This document shows, one piece after another, positions 12,105 to 22,862 of a stretch of DNA of 64,000 nucleotides. The notes below the pieces were generated by a model, which was not told where the DNA came from, did not search any database, and saw nothing but the letters and a program-made list of their open reading frames with translations. Positions within the stretch are counted from its first letter, which is position 1. Each line of letters begins with the position of its first letter. The translations under genes and the position numbers were made by a program. The stretch comes from Lysobacteraceae bacterium (lineage in GTDB: Bacteria; Pseudomonadota; Gammaproteobacteria; Xanthomonadales; Xanthomonadaceae), in contig JAEUPQ010000034.1 of assembly GCA_016789405.1 (NCBI GenBank), positions 91,872 to 155,871 on the forward strand, given 5' to 3'.

Positions 12105-15100
12105 CGCACGCCGCCTTCGCCGTCGAAGAAAGCATCGAGCGCGGCCAGCAAGGCAGGATCCACCGGATCGATGTGCACGCCGCGACGCGAGCGGTCGCCC
12201 TCGTCACCGCCTTCAGCGCTCGGATCGATGCCTCTCAGGAACAGATAGGCCGCGCCGCCGAGATGGCGTGCGTCCTCGTAGTCGTCGCCGTGGCGCAGGC
12301 GCAGCCAGCGACGCAGCGCGACCAGGTAGATCAGGTACTGCAGGTCGTAGTCCTGCACCTGCACGGCGCGGCGCAGGCTGTCGGGATCGTAGGCCGGCAG
12401 GCGGTTGGTCTTGTAGTCGAGCACGTGGTGGCGACCGTGCGCATCGCGATACACCAGGTCCACGTAGCCGTGCATCAGGCCGTCGAGCGCGCCCGCCGCA
12501 GGCTTGCGTGCGCGCGGATACCCGTGGTCCTGCAGCAGCGCATGCAAGGCCTCGATGCGCAGCGGACGCAGGCGGAAATGGAACGGCAGTTCGCGGATCA
12601 CGCGGTTCTCCGGCCACGCGCACAGGCGCACGCCGCCGGGCAGCGCGACGTTCAGCGCGTGCGACACCAGGCGCGCGGTCTGGGCGAGATGCGAGGGCGT
12701 GATCGCCAGGCCCTGCCTGCGCAGCGCGCGTTCCAGCAGATCGCGCTGCGACGCCGGGACCTGGTCTTCGTCGTCGCCGGCAGCGCGCCGCCACGCGGCC
12801 GCATCGGCCTCTTCCAGCACGGCATGCACGGCATTGCCGAAGGTGGTGCCGCCGAGGCTCGTTTCGTCGGCATCGGGTTCGACGACGGCGAGCGATTCGT
12901 CGCCGGCGCCGCGCGCGCTGTCGCCGCGCAGGCCATCGCCGTCGTCGCTGCGCGCATGCAGCGAGGAAAAGCTGTGCAGGCGCAGGCCGCCCGAGAGCGT
13001 GCGCCGCGGCGCGCGAGGCGCGACAGCCGGTGTGTCGTCCTCGGTGCGCACCGGTCGCGGCAGCGGCGCAGCGGGATCGAACGGACGCACCACGATGCTG
13101 CCACCGGACGCAGCCGCAAGCTGCTCGATGCGCGCCTGCATGCCGGCGTAGTCGAGCGCGTCGTCCTTGCGTCCGGTCTGTGCGCCCGAGTGCAGGATCC
13201 AGTGCAGCGCCGTGGCCTCGACCTGCGCATTGCGACTCCAGACCACGTGCAGCGCGTGCCGGGCGCGCGTCAGCGCGACATACAGCTGGCGCTGCAGCTC
13301 GGCCTGCTCTTCGCGCTGCACTTGTGGCCCGATGGCATCGGCCTGCCTGGGCTCGAGCACGTCCTTGCGCATCCATGCACGCGCTGGCCGTCCCTGCGCG
13401 TCGTGGAATTCGCGCACGACCAGCCCGCGCGTCGGCGGTTCGCCGCGCCAGGCCGCGAACGGCAGCACCACGACCGGGTACTCCAGGCCCTTGCTCTTGT
13501 GCACGGTGACAATCTGCACCATGCCCGCATCCGACTCCAGGCGCAGCTGGCGCGTTTCGTCGTTGGTCGCGTCCGCACGCTGCCGCGCGAACCATTGCAG
13601 CAGTTCGGCCGCGCCGGCCCGCAGCGCCGATTCGGCCTGCAGCAGTTCGGCGAGATGCAACGTGTCGGTGAGTCGACGCTGGCCTTCGGCTTCACCCAGC
13701 CAGCGCGTCGCGGCATCGACGATGAACGGAAGCACGGCCGGCAGCGGCCCGCGCTGGCGCCATGCGTCGGCGGATTCGGCGAATCGCGCCAACCAGTCCT
13801 GCTGCGCGCGATCGTCGGTGTCGAGCGCCTGGATGGCGGCCGCATCGAAACCGAGCAGCCGCGTCGACAGCGCCGCGCGGAACCGGCCGGTATCCGCCGG
13901 CTCCAGCAGGCTGGCCAGCAGGGCATGCAGGTCTTCGGCCGCTTCGCCGGCGAACACGTTCGCGCCGGACAGCGTGGCCGCCGCGATGCCGATGCGGGTG
14001 AGCGCACGCTGCATCGACGCGGCCTGGTCGTTGGTCTGGGTCAGCACCGCGATATCGGCGGGACGCAGCGGGCGCACGCCATCGCCGACGCGCAGCGTGC
14101 CCTGCGCCAGCAGTCCGGCGATGGCCGACGTCGCCGCATCGCGCATGACCTCGAATTCGTCGTCCTTGTTGCGCAGCCCCTTGCGCAGGGCCGAGTTCGG
14201 CGGACCCTTGGGATCGTGCGGCGCTCTCGGCAGCCAGTGCAGGGTCATGCCCGGCACGACGTCTTCGCGGATGCGCAGATCGTCGTCGCGCGCCTCACTG
14301 CCCGCATCAACGGGCACGAATTCGATCGCATCGACGTGGAACGGCAGATCATGCGCGGTGAACACGGTCTCGATCGCGCGCAGCACGGCAGGCGTGGAGC
14401 GATGATTCGCGCCCAGCACGACCACGGCCGATTCGCCGCCACGCGCGATCGTGTACGCCTTCGCCGCCAGATAGGTGCCGAGATCGCCGCCGCGGAACCG
14501 GTAGATCGCCTGCTTGGGATCGCCGATCAGGCACAGCCAGCGTGGCGCGGCGTCCCGTGCGGCCTCATCCTCGCCGGCTTCATGCATGCGCTTGAAGATG
14601 TCCCACTGGCGTGGATCGGTGTCCTGGAATTCGTCGATCAGCCGGTAAGGCCAGCGCGCCGAGAGCGCGGCGGCGAAATCCGCGTCGTCGCTCGCGCGCC
14701 AGACACGCTCGATCAGACGGTCCTGGTCGCACAATCCGCGCCGCGCCATCAGCGCTTCGTAGCGCGCCACCGCCGTGTCGCGCAACGCGTGCAGTGCGGC
14801 GGCCATCTCCGATTCGTCGCGCTCCGGGTGCAGCGCACGCAGCGGATCGCAGAGTTTCGGCAGGTCGCCAGCCAGCGCACCGGGCGAATCCCACAGCATC
14901 GACATCAGGGGATGCAGGTCGACATCGCCTTCGCCGGGCATGCCGTTGCTCGCCGCGCGCCACACCTCGGCCGCGACTTCGGCCCAGACCTCGCCGGCAT
15001 CGTCGATCACGCGCTGTTCGGCGAGCAGGCCGGCGCGGAATCCGAATTCGCGCAGCGCGCGATGGCAGAAGCCGTGGATGGTCGAGATCGTGGCCTCGTC

Positions 15101-15517
15101 GATCTGCAGCAGCGCGGCTTCGACGCGCTCTCGCACGCGCGCCTCGCCCTCGCGTGCGATGGCGGCGCGCAGCACCGCCATCGTCGGCACGGCTTCGCCC
15201 TGCGGATCGTCCTGCGGCGCGTCGAGGAGCCGACGCGCCAGGCGCAGGCGACGACGCACGCGCTGGCGGAGTTCCTGCGTCGCTGCGCGCGTGAAGGTCA
15301 CGGCGAGGATCTGCGACATCGTCGCGCCGCGCTCCAGCAGCAGGCGCAGCACCAGCGTCGTCAGCGTGAAGGTCTTGCCGGTGCCTGCGCTGGCTTCGAT
15401 CAGGCGCACGCCGTCGAGCGGCAGCTGCAGGCCGACATCGCGTGCCGGCACCTCGCGGGCCGCGTCGTCCGGCACGTGCGGCGTGGATGCGCCGAACAGC
15501 GGCAGCTGCGTGCTCAT
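12101..15517 (-). CDS. recB: Exodeoxyribonuclease V beta chain, RecB helicase-nuclease
   Basis: RecB carries the 3'-5' helicase and the only nuclease site of the RecBCD complex. The protein has 1138 residues, normal for the family. The Walker A loop EASAGTGKTFTLT is at residues 41-53, and the UvrD-like motif LIDEFQDTDPRQW lies further on. The motifs IVTVHKSKGLEYPVV and VALTRARHALHVVW close the helicase part. The C-terminal nuclease carries the GYVDLVY and HHVLDYKTN motifs with the catalytic Asp and Lys. I chose the ATG at 15517 because it overlaps the recC stop as ATGA; the open frame upstream is only a shadow of recC. Confidence 0.96.
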   Translation of the reverse strand: MSTQLPLFGASTPHVPDDAAREVPARDVGLQLPLDGVRLIEASAGTGKTFTLTTLVLRLLLERGATMSQILAVTFTRAATQELRQRVRRRLRLARRLLDAPQDDPQGEAVPTMAVLRAAIAREGEARVRERVEAALLQIDEATISTIHGFCHRALREFGFRAGLLAEQRVIDDAGEVWAEVAAEVWRAASNGMPGEGDVDLHPLMSMLWDSPGALAGDLPKLCDPLRALHPERDESEMAAALHALRDTAVARYEALMARRGLCDQDRLIERVWRASDDADFAAALSARWPYRLIDEFQDTDPRQWDIFKRMHEAGEDEAARDAAPRWLCLIGDPKQAIYRFRGGDLGTYLAAKAYTIARGGESAVVVLGANHRSTPAVLRAIETVFTAHDLPFHVDAIEFVPVDAGSEARDDDLRIREDVVPGMTLHWLPRAPHDPKGPPNSALRKGLRNKDDEFEVMRDAATSAIAGLLAQGTLRVGDGVRPLRPADIAVLTQTNDQAASMQRALTRIGIAAATLSGANVFAGEAAEDLHALLASLLEPADTGRFRAALSTRLLGFDAAAIQALDTDDRAQQDWLARFAESADAWRQRGPLPAVLPFIVDAATRWLGEAEGQRRLTDTLHLAELLQAESALRAGAAELLQWFARQRADATNDETRQLRLESDAGMVQIVTVHKSKGLEYPVVVLPFAAWRGEPPTRGLVVREFHDAQGRPARAWMRKDVLEPRQADAIGPQVQREEQAELQRQLYVALTRARHALHVVWSRNAQVEATALHWILHSGAQTGRKDDALDYAGMQARIEQLAAASGGSIVVRPFDPAAPLPRPVRTEDDTPAVAPRAPRRTLSGGLRLHSFSSLHARSDDGDGLRGDSARGAGDESLAVVEPDADETSLGGTTFGNAVHAVLEEADAAAWRRAAGDDEDQVPASQRDLLERALRRQGLAITPSHLAQTARLVSHALNVALPGGVRLCAWPENRVIRELPFHFRLRPLRIEALHALLQDHGYPRARKPAAGALDGLMHGYVDLVYRDAHGRHHVLDYKTNRLPAYDPDSLRRAVQVQDYDLQYLIYLVALRRWLRLRHGDDYEDARHLGGAAYLFLRGIDPSAEGGDEGDRSRRGVHIDPVDPALLAALDAFFDGEGGVR

Positions 15518-18500
15518 GCGCCCGTTCCCACGAGATCGAACACGCGCACGGCGACGTCGCGGAAGCGTGCGCCGAATCGACCGCCGATGGCGTCGAGCAG
15601 ACCCTCCGGGCGGAACGCCAGGCGCAGCCATGGATCGTCGCGCTCGCCATCGAACTGATGCGGCGCATACGCATCGCAGGCCTTGCGCCACGCGCCGGCG
15701 ACATCGCCCTTGCCGGCCAGCGTTTCGGCGTAGGCAAAGGCCGATTTGGGCGTGAACGGCAGCGGCGCGCGCTGGCCCTCGCGCCACAGTGCCAGCAGGT
15801 TCGCCAGGCGTTCGCGCGCCTGTTCGCGCGACACGCCGCTCCACGCGAGCTCGATGACCTGCTTTCGTCCGGTGTCCTTGCCCTTTTCCTTGACGCTTTC
15901 GAGACCGAGCAGCCGCGTCGTCGCAGCCTCGCCCAGCGCGGACGCGAGCAGCAGGTGATCAATGCCCGCATGCAGCCGGCGCTTGCCGTTGAGGCTGCCG
16001 GCGGTGGCGATCACGCGCTGCCCGTCATGCACGTCGTCGAAACGAAAATCGATGCCGAGGCCAGCGTCGCCCTGGACCACCGATGCCGTCGAATCACCGG
16101 TAGCGGCACTCTGCGCGACGCGCAGGCTGCCGGCATCGACGGCCGCGTCTTCCGCCAACTGCTCGCCGTCGCGTCCGGTCGGCAGCAGGCCGCGTGCGCG
16201 CAGGCGGCGCGGCGCGTCGTCGGGATCGGCGCTCGCGTCCTCGGCGAGCAGCGCTTCGAGCACGTGGTAGCGCAGCAGCCGGTCGTGGCCCATCGGCTCG
16301 CGGTCAGGCACGTCGTCCGCGTCCTCGGGCAGGCGCAGGCCCAGGCGGTCGCGCAGCCAGGCCTTCGCCGGATTGGCGAAGAAGCGCTGCAGCGCGCCCG
16401 CGTCCGGCATGTCGATGTCATTGGCGCGGTCTTCAAGCGCACCATCGTCCGTCGCCAGCGCGTCGATGACGAAGGCCGGCGCCGGACGCAGCGCGTGCGC
16501 GGGGACCGGTGCGGCCTGCCATTCCCTGCGATACGAGAAGCGCCTCGGCTCGAAGCCGCCGTCGTCGCCGGCCCCGAAGGCGCGCGGCGAGAACGGTTGC
16601 AGCGGGTGTTCGATGCAGAGCGCGTCGCGAACCGTTTCGCCATGCATGGCTTCGACGACGTCGAGCAGTTCGGCGACCACCGGCGACGGTTCGCGCACGC
16701 TGCCATCGCGGGCATCGCGGCCGCCGTAGCTGAGGTAGAACACGTCGCCGGCTGCGCACAGCAACTGCAGGAACAGGAAGCGGTCGTCCTCGCGCACCGA
16801 ACGGTCGCCGAGCCGGCGCGGCGCACGGCCCTGGATGGCGTCGACGAGGCGGTTGATGTCGTCGCTCGGTTCGCGACGCGGATAGGCATCGGCGTCGAGG
16901 CCGAGCAGGCAGATCACGCGGAACGGCACGGTGCGCAGCGGCACCATGCCGGCGAATACGACGCCTCCGGACAACCACGGCCGATGCGGCGATGCGCTTT
17001 CGAGGGTCTCGCGCAGCGCGTGCTGCACGAGGGCCGCCGGCAGCGGGCCGGCAGCGGCGGCTTCGTTCGCGAAATCGTCCAGGGTTTCGAGCAGCAGGCG
17101 GCGCGCCTGTGCTTCGGCTTCGTCCTGCGCCACCGGAGCGAGCAGGCTCGTCAGCAGCGCGGCGAGCGCGTCGCGCCATGCCGATGCATCACGCGCTTCG
17201 CGTGCCCAGGCGGCGAACGCGCGCAGGCTGCGATACAGCGCCAGCGCGCGATCGAGCACGTCGGCATCGGCACCCTCGAGTTCGGGATACGGCGCGATGA
17301 TCGCCGCGTCCGCGTCGACCACGGCATCGTCGCCAGCCGCATAGCCACCCAGCAGGCGTTCGATGCCGAACTCGAAACTGTATTCGCGCCAGCGGCCGGC
17401 GCCGGCACGTTCGCGCGCCTGTTCGTCCTCGCCCCAGCGCACGCCCGCGGCCTCGAACCAGTCGTCGATCTTCGCGCGGCGCGCGTCGTCCAGCCCCAGC
17501 GCATGCGCCACCGCCGGCGTGGCCAGCAGGTCGCGGAACAGCCCTGCGGTCAGCGGCGCATCCGCCAGGCCGACCAAGGTCGGCAGCATCGGCACCAGCG
17601 GATGCGACTGCACCTGCGGACGGTCAGCGAGCGAGAACGGGATCCAGCGCGGATCGTCCGGCGCGATGCCGCCGAACACCGCACGCGCCAGCGGCAGGTA
17701 TTCAGCGATGTCGGGCGCGAGGACGGCGATCTGCGACGGCTGCAGCGGCGGGTCGAAGCGTGGGTCGTCCAGCAGTCCGCGCAGCTGGTCGTGCAGCACC
17801 TCGACTTCGCGCAGCTTCGAATGACAGGCATGCAACTGCAGGGACACGTCGCCGCGGTCCAAATCCCGTGGCGCGGGCGCGGCACGATCCAGCACGTCCT
17901 GCTGCAGTCGATGCAGCAGCGTGTCGCGACCCGGCGCGTCGAAGCACTCCAGTTCGGTGTGCGGCAGCAGTACATCGTAGGCGAACAGCTGCGCGACGAT
18001 CTCGCGGCCACCGGCGCCCCAGGCCATCAGCAGCGGGTTGTCGCGCTGTGCATCGGCCAGCGCTGCAGGCAGCGATTGCGGTCCCTCGCGACGCAGGCGT
18101 TCGCGCAGCGACTCCACGTCGCCCCAGTATTCGGCGGACGGCGTGGGCAGGTGGAAATCGAGATCGATCCATTGTCCGACCACGGCCAGCAGGTGCAGCA
18201 CGTCCGGAGACACATGGATGGTGCCGAACGCGACGAGGCGGGGCGGCAGGCCCGGCGGCGGCGTGCCGATCGCGTGCGCGGCGTCGCGGTCGTAACGCGC
18301 CAGCCAGTCGGCCAGCAGCGATGCGCGGTGCGCGCCTGGCTGGCGGCGCAGCTGTCGCCACAGCTGGGCCTGCCAGTCGTCGCGGCTGTCGACATGTCCC
18401 GCTTCCCAGTCGCGCAGCCAGTCGGGACGATAGGCCTGGTACTTGTCGAAGGCACCGGCCAGCGCATCCGCCAGGCCGTAGCGGGCCATCGCGGCCTGCA

Positions 18501-18903
18501 CCGCCTGCGCCACCCCGTCCAGGCCCGTGCCCGAGGCGCGACGCAGGTGACGACGCACCGGCGACGGCAACGCGCCCGGGTCGGCGCCAAGAAGGGCATA
18601 GAGGCGCCAGCGCAGGTGTTCGCGATCCCAGGGCGACTGGTCGGGCAGGTCGGCGCGATCCGCGCGCAACAGCCGCCAGACGAATTCGGAGGGCGTGCAC
18701 AGGTCGAGATTGGCCGCGACGCCATGGCGCTCGGCCAGGGTCTGCAGCAGCCAGTGCCGCAGCGTCGGCTGCGGGATCAGGATCACGTCCGGCGCCAGCG
18801 AGTCCACGTCCAGCGGCATGGCCAGGCGCTCGCCCAGCACCGCCGCCAGCCGGTCGAGCCGGTTGCCGGAAATCAGGCGGAAGCGGGTGGAGGCGGTCGG
18901 CAT
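15514..18903 (-). CDS. recC: Exodeoxyribonuclease V gamma chain, RecC
   Basis: RecC holds the complex together and recognises Chi. The protein is about 1129 residues. Family features include the N-terminal start FRLISGNRLDRLAAVLGERL, LIPQPTLRHWLLQTLAERHG and LDLCTPSEFVWRLL. The central part has LASFGTIHVSPDVLHLL-like text (seen here as LVAFGTIHVSPDVLHLLAVV) and WIPFSLADRP, followed by VICLLGLDADAYPR. The exact start is open: the ATG at 18903 is used here, and a GTG at 18912 in the same frame is possible; neither has a good ribosome-binding site. It is the first gene of recC-recB-recD, with ATGA overlaps at both junctions. Confidence 0.95.
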   Translation of the reverse strand: MPTASTRFRLISGNRLDRLAAVLGERLAMPLDVDSLAPDVILIPQPTLRHWLLQTLAERHGVAANLDLCTPSEFVWRLLRADRADLPDQSPWDREHLRWRLYALLGADPGALPSPVRRHLRRASGTGLDGVAQAVQAAMARYGLADALAGAFDKYQAYRPDWLRDWEAGHVDSRDDWQAQLWRQLRRQPGAHRASLLADWLARYDRDAAHAIGTPPPGLPPRLVAFGTIHVSPDVLHLLAVVGQWIDLDFHLPTPSAEYWGDVESLRERLRREGPQSLPAALADAQRDNPLLMAWGAGGREIVAQLFAYDVLLPHTELECFDAPGRDTLLHRLQQDVLDRAAPAPRDLDRGDVSLQLHACHSKLREVEVLHDQLRGLLDDPRFDPPLQPSQIAVLAPDIAEYLPLARAVFGGIAPDDPRWIPFSLADRPQVQSHPLVPMLPTLVGLADAPLTAGLFRDLLATPAVAHALGLDDARRAKIDDWFEAAGVRWGEDEQARERAGAGRWREYSFEFGIERLLGGYAAGDDAVVDADAAIIAPYPELEGADADVLDRALALYRSLRAFAAWAREARDASAWRDALAALLTSLLAPVAQDEAEAQARRLLLETLDDFANEAAAAGPLPAALVQHALRETLESASPHRPWLSGGVVFAGMVPLRTVPFRVICLLGLDADAYPRREPSDDINRLVDAIQGRAPRRLGDRSVREDDRFLFLQLLCAAGDVFYLSYGGRDARDGSVREPSPVVAELLDVVEAMHGETVRDALCIEHPLQPFSPRAFGAGDDGGFEPRRFSYRREWQAAPVPAHALRPAPAFVIDALATDDGALEDRANDIDMPDAGALQRFFANPAKAWLRDRLGLRLPEDADDVPDREPMGHDRLLRYHVLEALLAEDASADPDDAPRRLRARGLLPTGRDGEQLAEDAAVDAGSLRVAQSAATGDSTASVVQGDAGLGIDFRFDDVHDGQRVIATAGSLNGKRRLHAGIDHLLLASALGEAATTRLLGLESVKEKGKDTGRKQVIELAWSGVSREQARERLANLLALWREGQRAPLPFTPKSAFAYAETLAGKGDVAGAWRKACDAYAPHQFDGERDDPWLRLAFRPEGLLDAIGGRFGARFRDVAVRVFDLVGTGA

Positions 18904-18974
18904 CGGCCACACATGATGCCGGAGTGCGCGCTCCCCCGCTTCCGCGGGTGCAGGGCGTCAATTACGCCCGTGGT

Positions 18975-21900
18975 TCAGAAACGCTTGTCGAGATTCAACT
19001 GCGCGCCGTGGTCGCGATCGCCGTCGTCGCCGACCAGCAGTCGATACGCGACGCCCAGCTGCCAGGCCTGCTCGAACTCGAACTGCAGGCCGAGTCCCAG
19101 CTCGAAGCGGTCGCGCGAGAAACCCTGCGGCTGCACGCGATACACCGGGCCGTCGAGCCAGTCGGCATAACGCAGGCTCGCGTCGCCGCTGCGCTGCAGG
19201 TCGTGCTGGTACTCGAGGCGCAGCTGCGGCGACATCACGCCGAACGAGGTCTGCACCCGGTAATCGAGGCGCAGGCCGAGGTCGACCGTGAACGCACGCA
19301 TCGACTGGGCGTCGTAATCCAGCGCGTACAGCGGATCGCCGGTTTCGGTGTAGGCATCCAGCGTGCCGCGCGTGTATTTCGCACGTCCGTACGGCACCAC
19401 GCCCCAGCGATCACGCCCGAGGTTGGCGCCGGCCGTGATCGACGCGAACCACTGGTCGCCATCGCGCTGGCCCCGCACTGTCGCGCCATTGGCCGACACG
19501 GTACGACGCAGGTCGTAATCGAGCTGCTGGTAGCCGAGCAGGCCATCGATGAAGCCACGCTCGCCGAGCGCCCTGCCGCCGTAGACCGCGAAGGTGAAGG
19601 CACGCGCATCGACACGGCTGTCGTCCTTGCCGACCCAGGTGCGATCGTTGCCATAGCCCAGGCCACCGCCGATGACGAAGCGACCGAAGCGGGTATCGGC
19701 GCCGATGCTGACGCCTTCGGTTTCGAAATCGAGCGCTGCACGACCGTTCGCGGCATCACGATCACCGCTGCGCAGCACGCCGGCCGCCCAGGTGCCGAAG
19801 CGCGCATCGCTGTCGCGCGACGCTGCGTCGCCATCGGCGCCCGCCGGCTCCGCCATCGCCTGGCAACGCTGGCCGGGAATCGCGCCCACCGGGGTCCTGC
19901 ATTCGTGCGTCGCCGCGAACCCGAGCGCGTTGTCGAAACCGCGCGCGGAATCGCTGCCGCCATGCAGGCGCTCGAGTCGCTGCTGGAAGTTGCTCATCTG
20001 CGTATCGGCGAAGCGGCGCGCGGACATGGCCTGGGCATCGATCAAGCCACGCACCTCGGCATCCGCCGAAGGATCGGGGCGCGCCACGACGGTGAAGACG
20101 ATCGTGGCTTCGTTCGAGGTCACCGCGCCATTGCTCAGCGTGTAGCGCACCGTCGCCTGGCCGGAGAAGGTCTTCGCGGGAACGAAGCTCAGCACGTAGC
20201 GTGCGCTCGCCCCGGTGCCGCTCTGGGCGATGGTGGCGGTACCAGCGCCGGCAGGCGCGACCGACACCACCGTCGCACCGGTGAACGGGCCACCGCTGAC
20301 GCCTTCGGTGAGGTCGACCGCTGCCGTGCTGCCCGCAGGCATCGTGATGGTGCGCGCGGGAATGACGATCGTCGGCAGGGTGACATCCAGCGTGACCGTC
20401 GTGGTCGCCCTGCCGGGCGTGCCGGTGACGGCGTCGGTCACGACAACGTCGAAACTGGTTGCTCGCTGCACCGTGGGAATGCCGCTGATCACGCCGCTCT
20501 CGCTCATGGTCAGTCCCGCCGGCAACTGATGGCCTTGCGCGAGGGCGAAGCGATAGGGCGCCACGCCGCCCTGCACCGTCATCGCGTGGCTGTACGCAAG
20601 GCCGATCGATGCATTGGGGAGGACCGCAGGAGTGATCGTCGGCTGGGATGGCAGGACTCTCAGCAACAGGTTTGCGTACTCGGTATGCCCCGTCGACGCT
20701 TCGCGGATTTCCATGTTGATCGGGAAATCGCCGCTTGCGGTCGGCGTGCCGCTGATCGTGAAGGTACTCGTGGTGACCAGGGCGACATTGCCGTCGACGC
20801 CCGGCGTGACGGTCATCCCCGCCGGCAATCCCAGGCCGGGCAGCATCTCCATGCCCAGCCGGCCACCGCGCACCTTGAAGGCCACGCGATAGGGCGGGAT
20901 GCCGCCGACGATCTGGACCGTCTGCGAATAGGGCACGCCTGCCGTGGCCGCCGGGATCTGCGACACAGTGAGCGCGGCAGCGGGGACGTTGACCCGATAC
21001 GTGCGGCGGGCGAAGACGCCGTTCGAGTACAGGCCCTGCACGGTGAATTCGATCGGGCCGAAGGTGATGTGGCTGGGCGTTCCGCTGAGCAGGCCGGTCG
21101 GCGACAGCGTGATCCCCTGCGGCAATTCGCCCGACAGCAGCGAAAACTGCGCCGGCCCGGGCCCCGCGACACTCAGACTCAACTGCGTGGAGAAGGGCAC
21201 GCGCAGGTACATGCTGGGCAATGTCGCCGGCAGGACCTGAACGTCCGGATCGTTCACGACGAAGACGAAGTGCTGCGTGATGGTCGCCGGCGTACCGATC
21301 GTCGAGTCGGTGATGGTGACATCGAAGGGATAGAGGCCTGGTGCGGTCGGGGTGCCGGACAGCACGCCATCGGTGGCGCCGAGGCTCATGCCACCAGGCA
21401 AACTGCCGCCGCTGACGGCGAAATTGAAGGGGCCCAATCCTCCGGTCAAGCGAATGGTCGTGCTGTACGGCGTGGCGACCGTCGCCTCCGGCAGCACCTG
21501 GGTGTACACGAAGAGCGTCGGCGGTCGGATCACGATGCGGTCGTTGCGCGTGATCGTCGTCGACGTGGCATCGGTGACGGTGATGGTGACGTCGAAGTCA
21601 CCCGACTCGAACGGGATGCCGTCGAGGCCGGTCGCCGGATCGAAGCTCATGCCCGTGGGCAGGCGGCCCGTCAGTCCGACCGTGTATGGCGCCGTGCCGC
21701 CCACGCCGGTGATCGGCTGGCGATAGCGGACGCCGGCCATGCCGACCGGCAATGCCGAAGGCGAGATCTCGAACCCCGTCGACAGCACGCGCAGCGAGTA
21801 GGTGCGGAAGGCTTCCGCACCATCGGCGAACCTCGCCCGCACAGTGAACGGATAGGTGCCGGCCTGCGTCGGCGTTCCGGTGATGGCGCCCGTCGCGCCG

Positions 21901-22730
21901 AGGCTCACGCCCGGCGGAAGCACGCCCTGCACCGTGGCGAAGTTCGTTGGCGTGGACGCACCGCGACCTTCCAACTGCACGCTGTAGGGCGCGCCAAGCG
22001 TGGCATCAGGGATCGTGTCCGGCCCGATGTCGTGCAGGCCGTCGTCGTTGACGTTCAGCACCATGTTGTCGAGCCGGGTGACCGGGCCGATCACGCCGGA
22101 ACCGGCGGGCGCGCTGAGGCTGTCCCTGACTTCCACGATGAAATTCACGTAGCGCTCGCCAGCCGGCGGCGTGCCCGACAGACGACCATCGCTGGTGATG
22201 CTCAGCCATGCGGGCTGGTACTGCAGCGAGAACCGATAAGGCGCCACGCCGCCGCTGGCGCCGAGGTCATGGGTGTACGGCACGCCCACCGTGGCCGCAG
22301 GCGGCGTGCTGTTCAGGATCGTGATCGGCGCCGGCACGACGGGAATGTTGATCGCGAACACCTGCGATGTCTGGCCGACGCCATCGATGACGTCGAAGCG
22401 CAGTGCCATCTCGTTGCCGATCGTCGGCGTCGCCGAAAACAGGCCGCCTGCGGTCAGCGTGCCGGCCGACAGCGAGATCGGCCGGAAGGTGTAAGGCGCT
22501 GTGCCACCGCTGGCGGTGAACTGCAGCTGGTAGGGGCTGTAGATGTAGGACGCGGGCGGCGCGGCCGGAGACACCGTGATCGTGCCGCTTTGCGCAAGCC
22601 CGAGCACCGACCAGAGCGACAGCAGGAGCAGTGCAGCCCACTGCGCGAACCTGAACGGATGTGCTGCGCCACCACGCGATGCGCAGCGGCGAACCAGAGC
22701 GGGCAAGGCCGACGAATTGCATGGATTCAT
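18975..22730 (-). CDS. Ig-repeat (He_PIG-like) autotransporter, 1251 residues
   Basis: This is a large surface protein. A hydrophobic export signal lies at about residues 29-46 (QWAALLLLSLWSVLGLAQ). Then come eight repeats of about 85-95 residues with the He_PIG/putative-Ig pattern: an opening (P-x-A-x-x-G-x-x-Y), GG-x-x-PY-x-F, LP-x-G-h-x-h and a closing SGTPT. A helical stretch RPDPSADAEVRGLID and FQQRLERLHGG follows. A cysteine pair (HECRTPVGAIPGQRC) comes next, then a C-terminal autotransporter barrel of about 270 residues ending in Phe (QLNLDKRF). The barrel should insert in the outer membrane by the BAM complex and carry the Ig rod outside. The start at 22730 has AAGGA 11 bases upstream; 22790 is also possible. 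It is a paralogue of the next gene upstream. Confidence 0.85.
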   Translation of the reverse strand: MNPCNSSALPALVRRCASRGGAAHPFRFAQWAALLLLSLWSVLGLAQSGTITVSPAAPPASYIYSPYQLQFTASGGTAPYTFRPISLSAGTLTAGGLFSATPTIGNEMALRFDVIDGVGQTSQVFAINIPVVPAPITILNSTPPAATVGVPYTHDLGASGGVAPYRFSLQYQPAWLSITSDGRLSGTPPAGERYVNFIVEVRDSLSAPAGSGVIGPVTRLDNMVLNVNDDGLHDIGPDTIPDATLGAPYSVQLEGRGASTPTNFATVQGVLPPGVSLGATGAITGTPTQAGTYPFTVRARFADGAEAFRTYSLRVLSTGFEISPSALPVGMAGVRYRQPITGVGGTAPYTVGLTGRLPTGMSFDPATGLDGIPFESGDFDVTITVTDATSTTITRNDRIVIRPPTLFVYTQVLPEATVATPYSTTIRLTGGLGPFNFAVSGGSLPGGMSLGATDGVLSGTPTAPGLYPFDVTITDSTIGTPATITQHFVFVVNDPDVQVLPATLPSMYLRVPFSTQLSLSVAGPGPAQFSLLSGELPQGITLSPTGLLSGTPSHITFGPIEFTVQGLYSNGVFARRTYRVNVPAAALTVSQIPAATAGVPYSQTVQIVGGIPPYRVAFKVRGGRLGMEMLPGLGLPAGMTVTPGVDGNVALVTTSTFTISGTPTASGDFPINMEIREASTGHTEYANLLLRVLPSQPTITPAVLPNASIGLAYSHAMTVQGGVAPYRFALAQGHQLPAGLTMSESGVISGIPTVQRATSFDVVVTDAVTGTPGRATTTVTLDVTLPTIVIPARTITMPAGSTAAVDLTEGVSGGPFTGATVVSVAPAGAGTATIAQSGTGASARYVLSFVPAKTFSGQATVRYTLSNGAVTSNEATIVFTVVARPDPSADAEVRGLIDAQAMSARRFADTQMSNFQQRLERLHGGSDSARGFDNALGFAATHECRTPVGAIPGQRCQAMAEPAGADGDAASRDSDARFGTWAAGVLRSGDRDAANGRAALDFETEGVSIGADTRFGRFVIGGGLGYGNDRTWVGKDDSRVDARAFTFAVYGGRALGERGFIDGLLGYQQLDYDLRRTVSANGATVRGQRDGDQWFASITAGANLGRDRWGVVPYGRAKYTRGTLDAYTETGDPLYALDYDAQSMRAFTVDLGLRLDYRVQTSFGVMSPQLRLEYQHDLQRSGDASLRYADWLDGPVYRVQPQGFSRDRFELGLGLQFEFEQAWQLGVAYRLLVGDDGDRDHGAQLNLDKRF

Positions 22731-22862
22731 GGGCGACGGAGTCCTTTGCGTGTCACAGGCCGCAAAGATTACTCCCCTTGCACGTTTCATCGCATGACCG
22801 AGTCGGCGGCATGCGCTGAAACGGTGTCCCGGACCGGGCGACGGCGATCACCCCCAAAATGA

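Noticed and set aside
11873..15658. A 1261-codon frame on the plus strand, opposite recB and recD
   Set aside because: Shadow frame of high-GC coding DNA; the minus strand has all RecB and RecD motifs.
15442..22862. Two overlapping plus-strand frames of 1242 and 1700 codons, opposite recC and the smaller autotransporter
   Set aside because: No domain or signal; composition rich in Arg, His and Gln as expected from reverse-complement shadowing.
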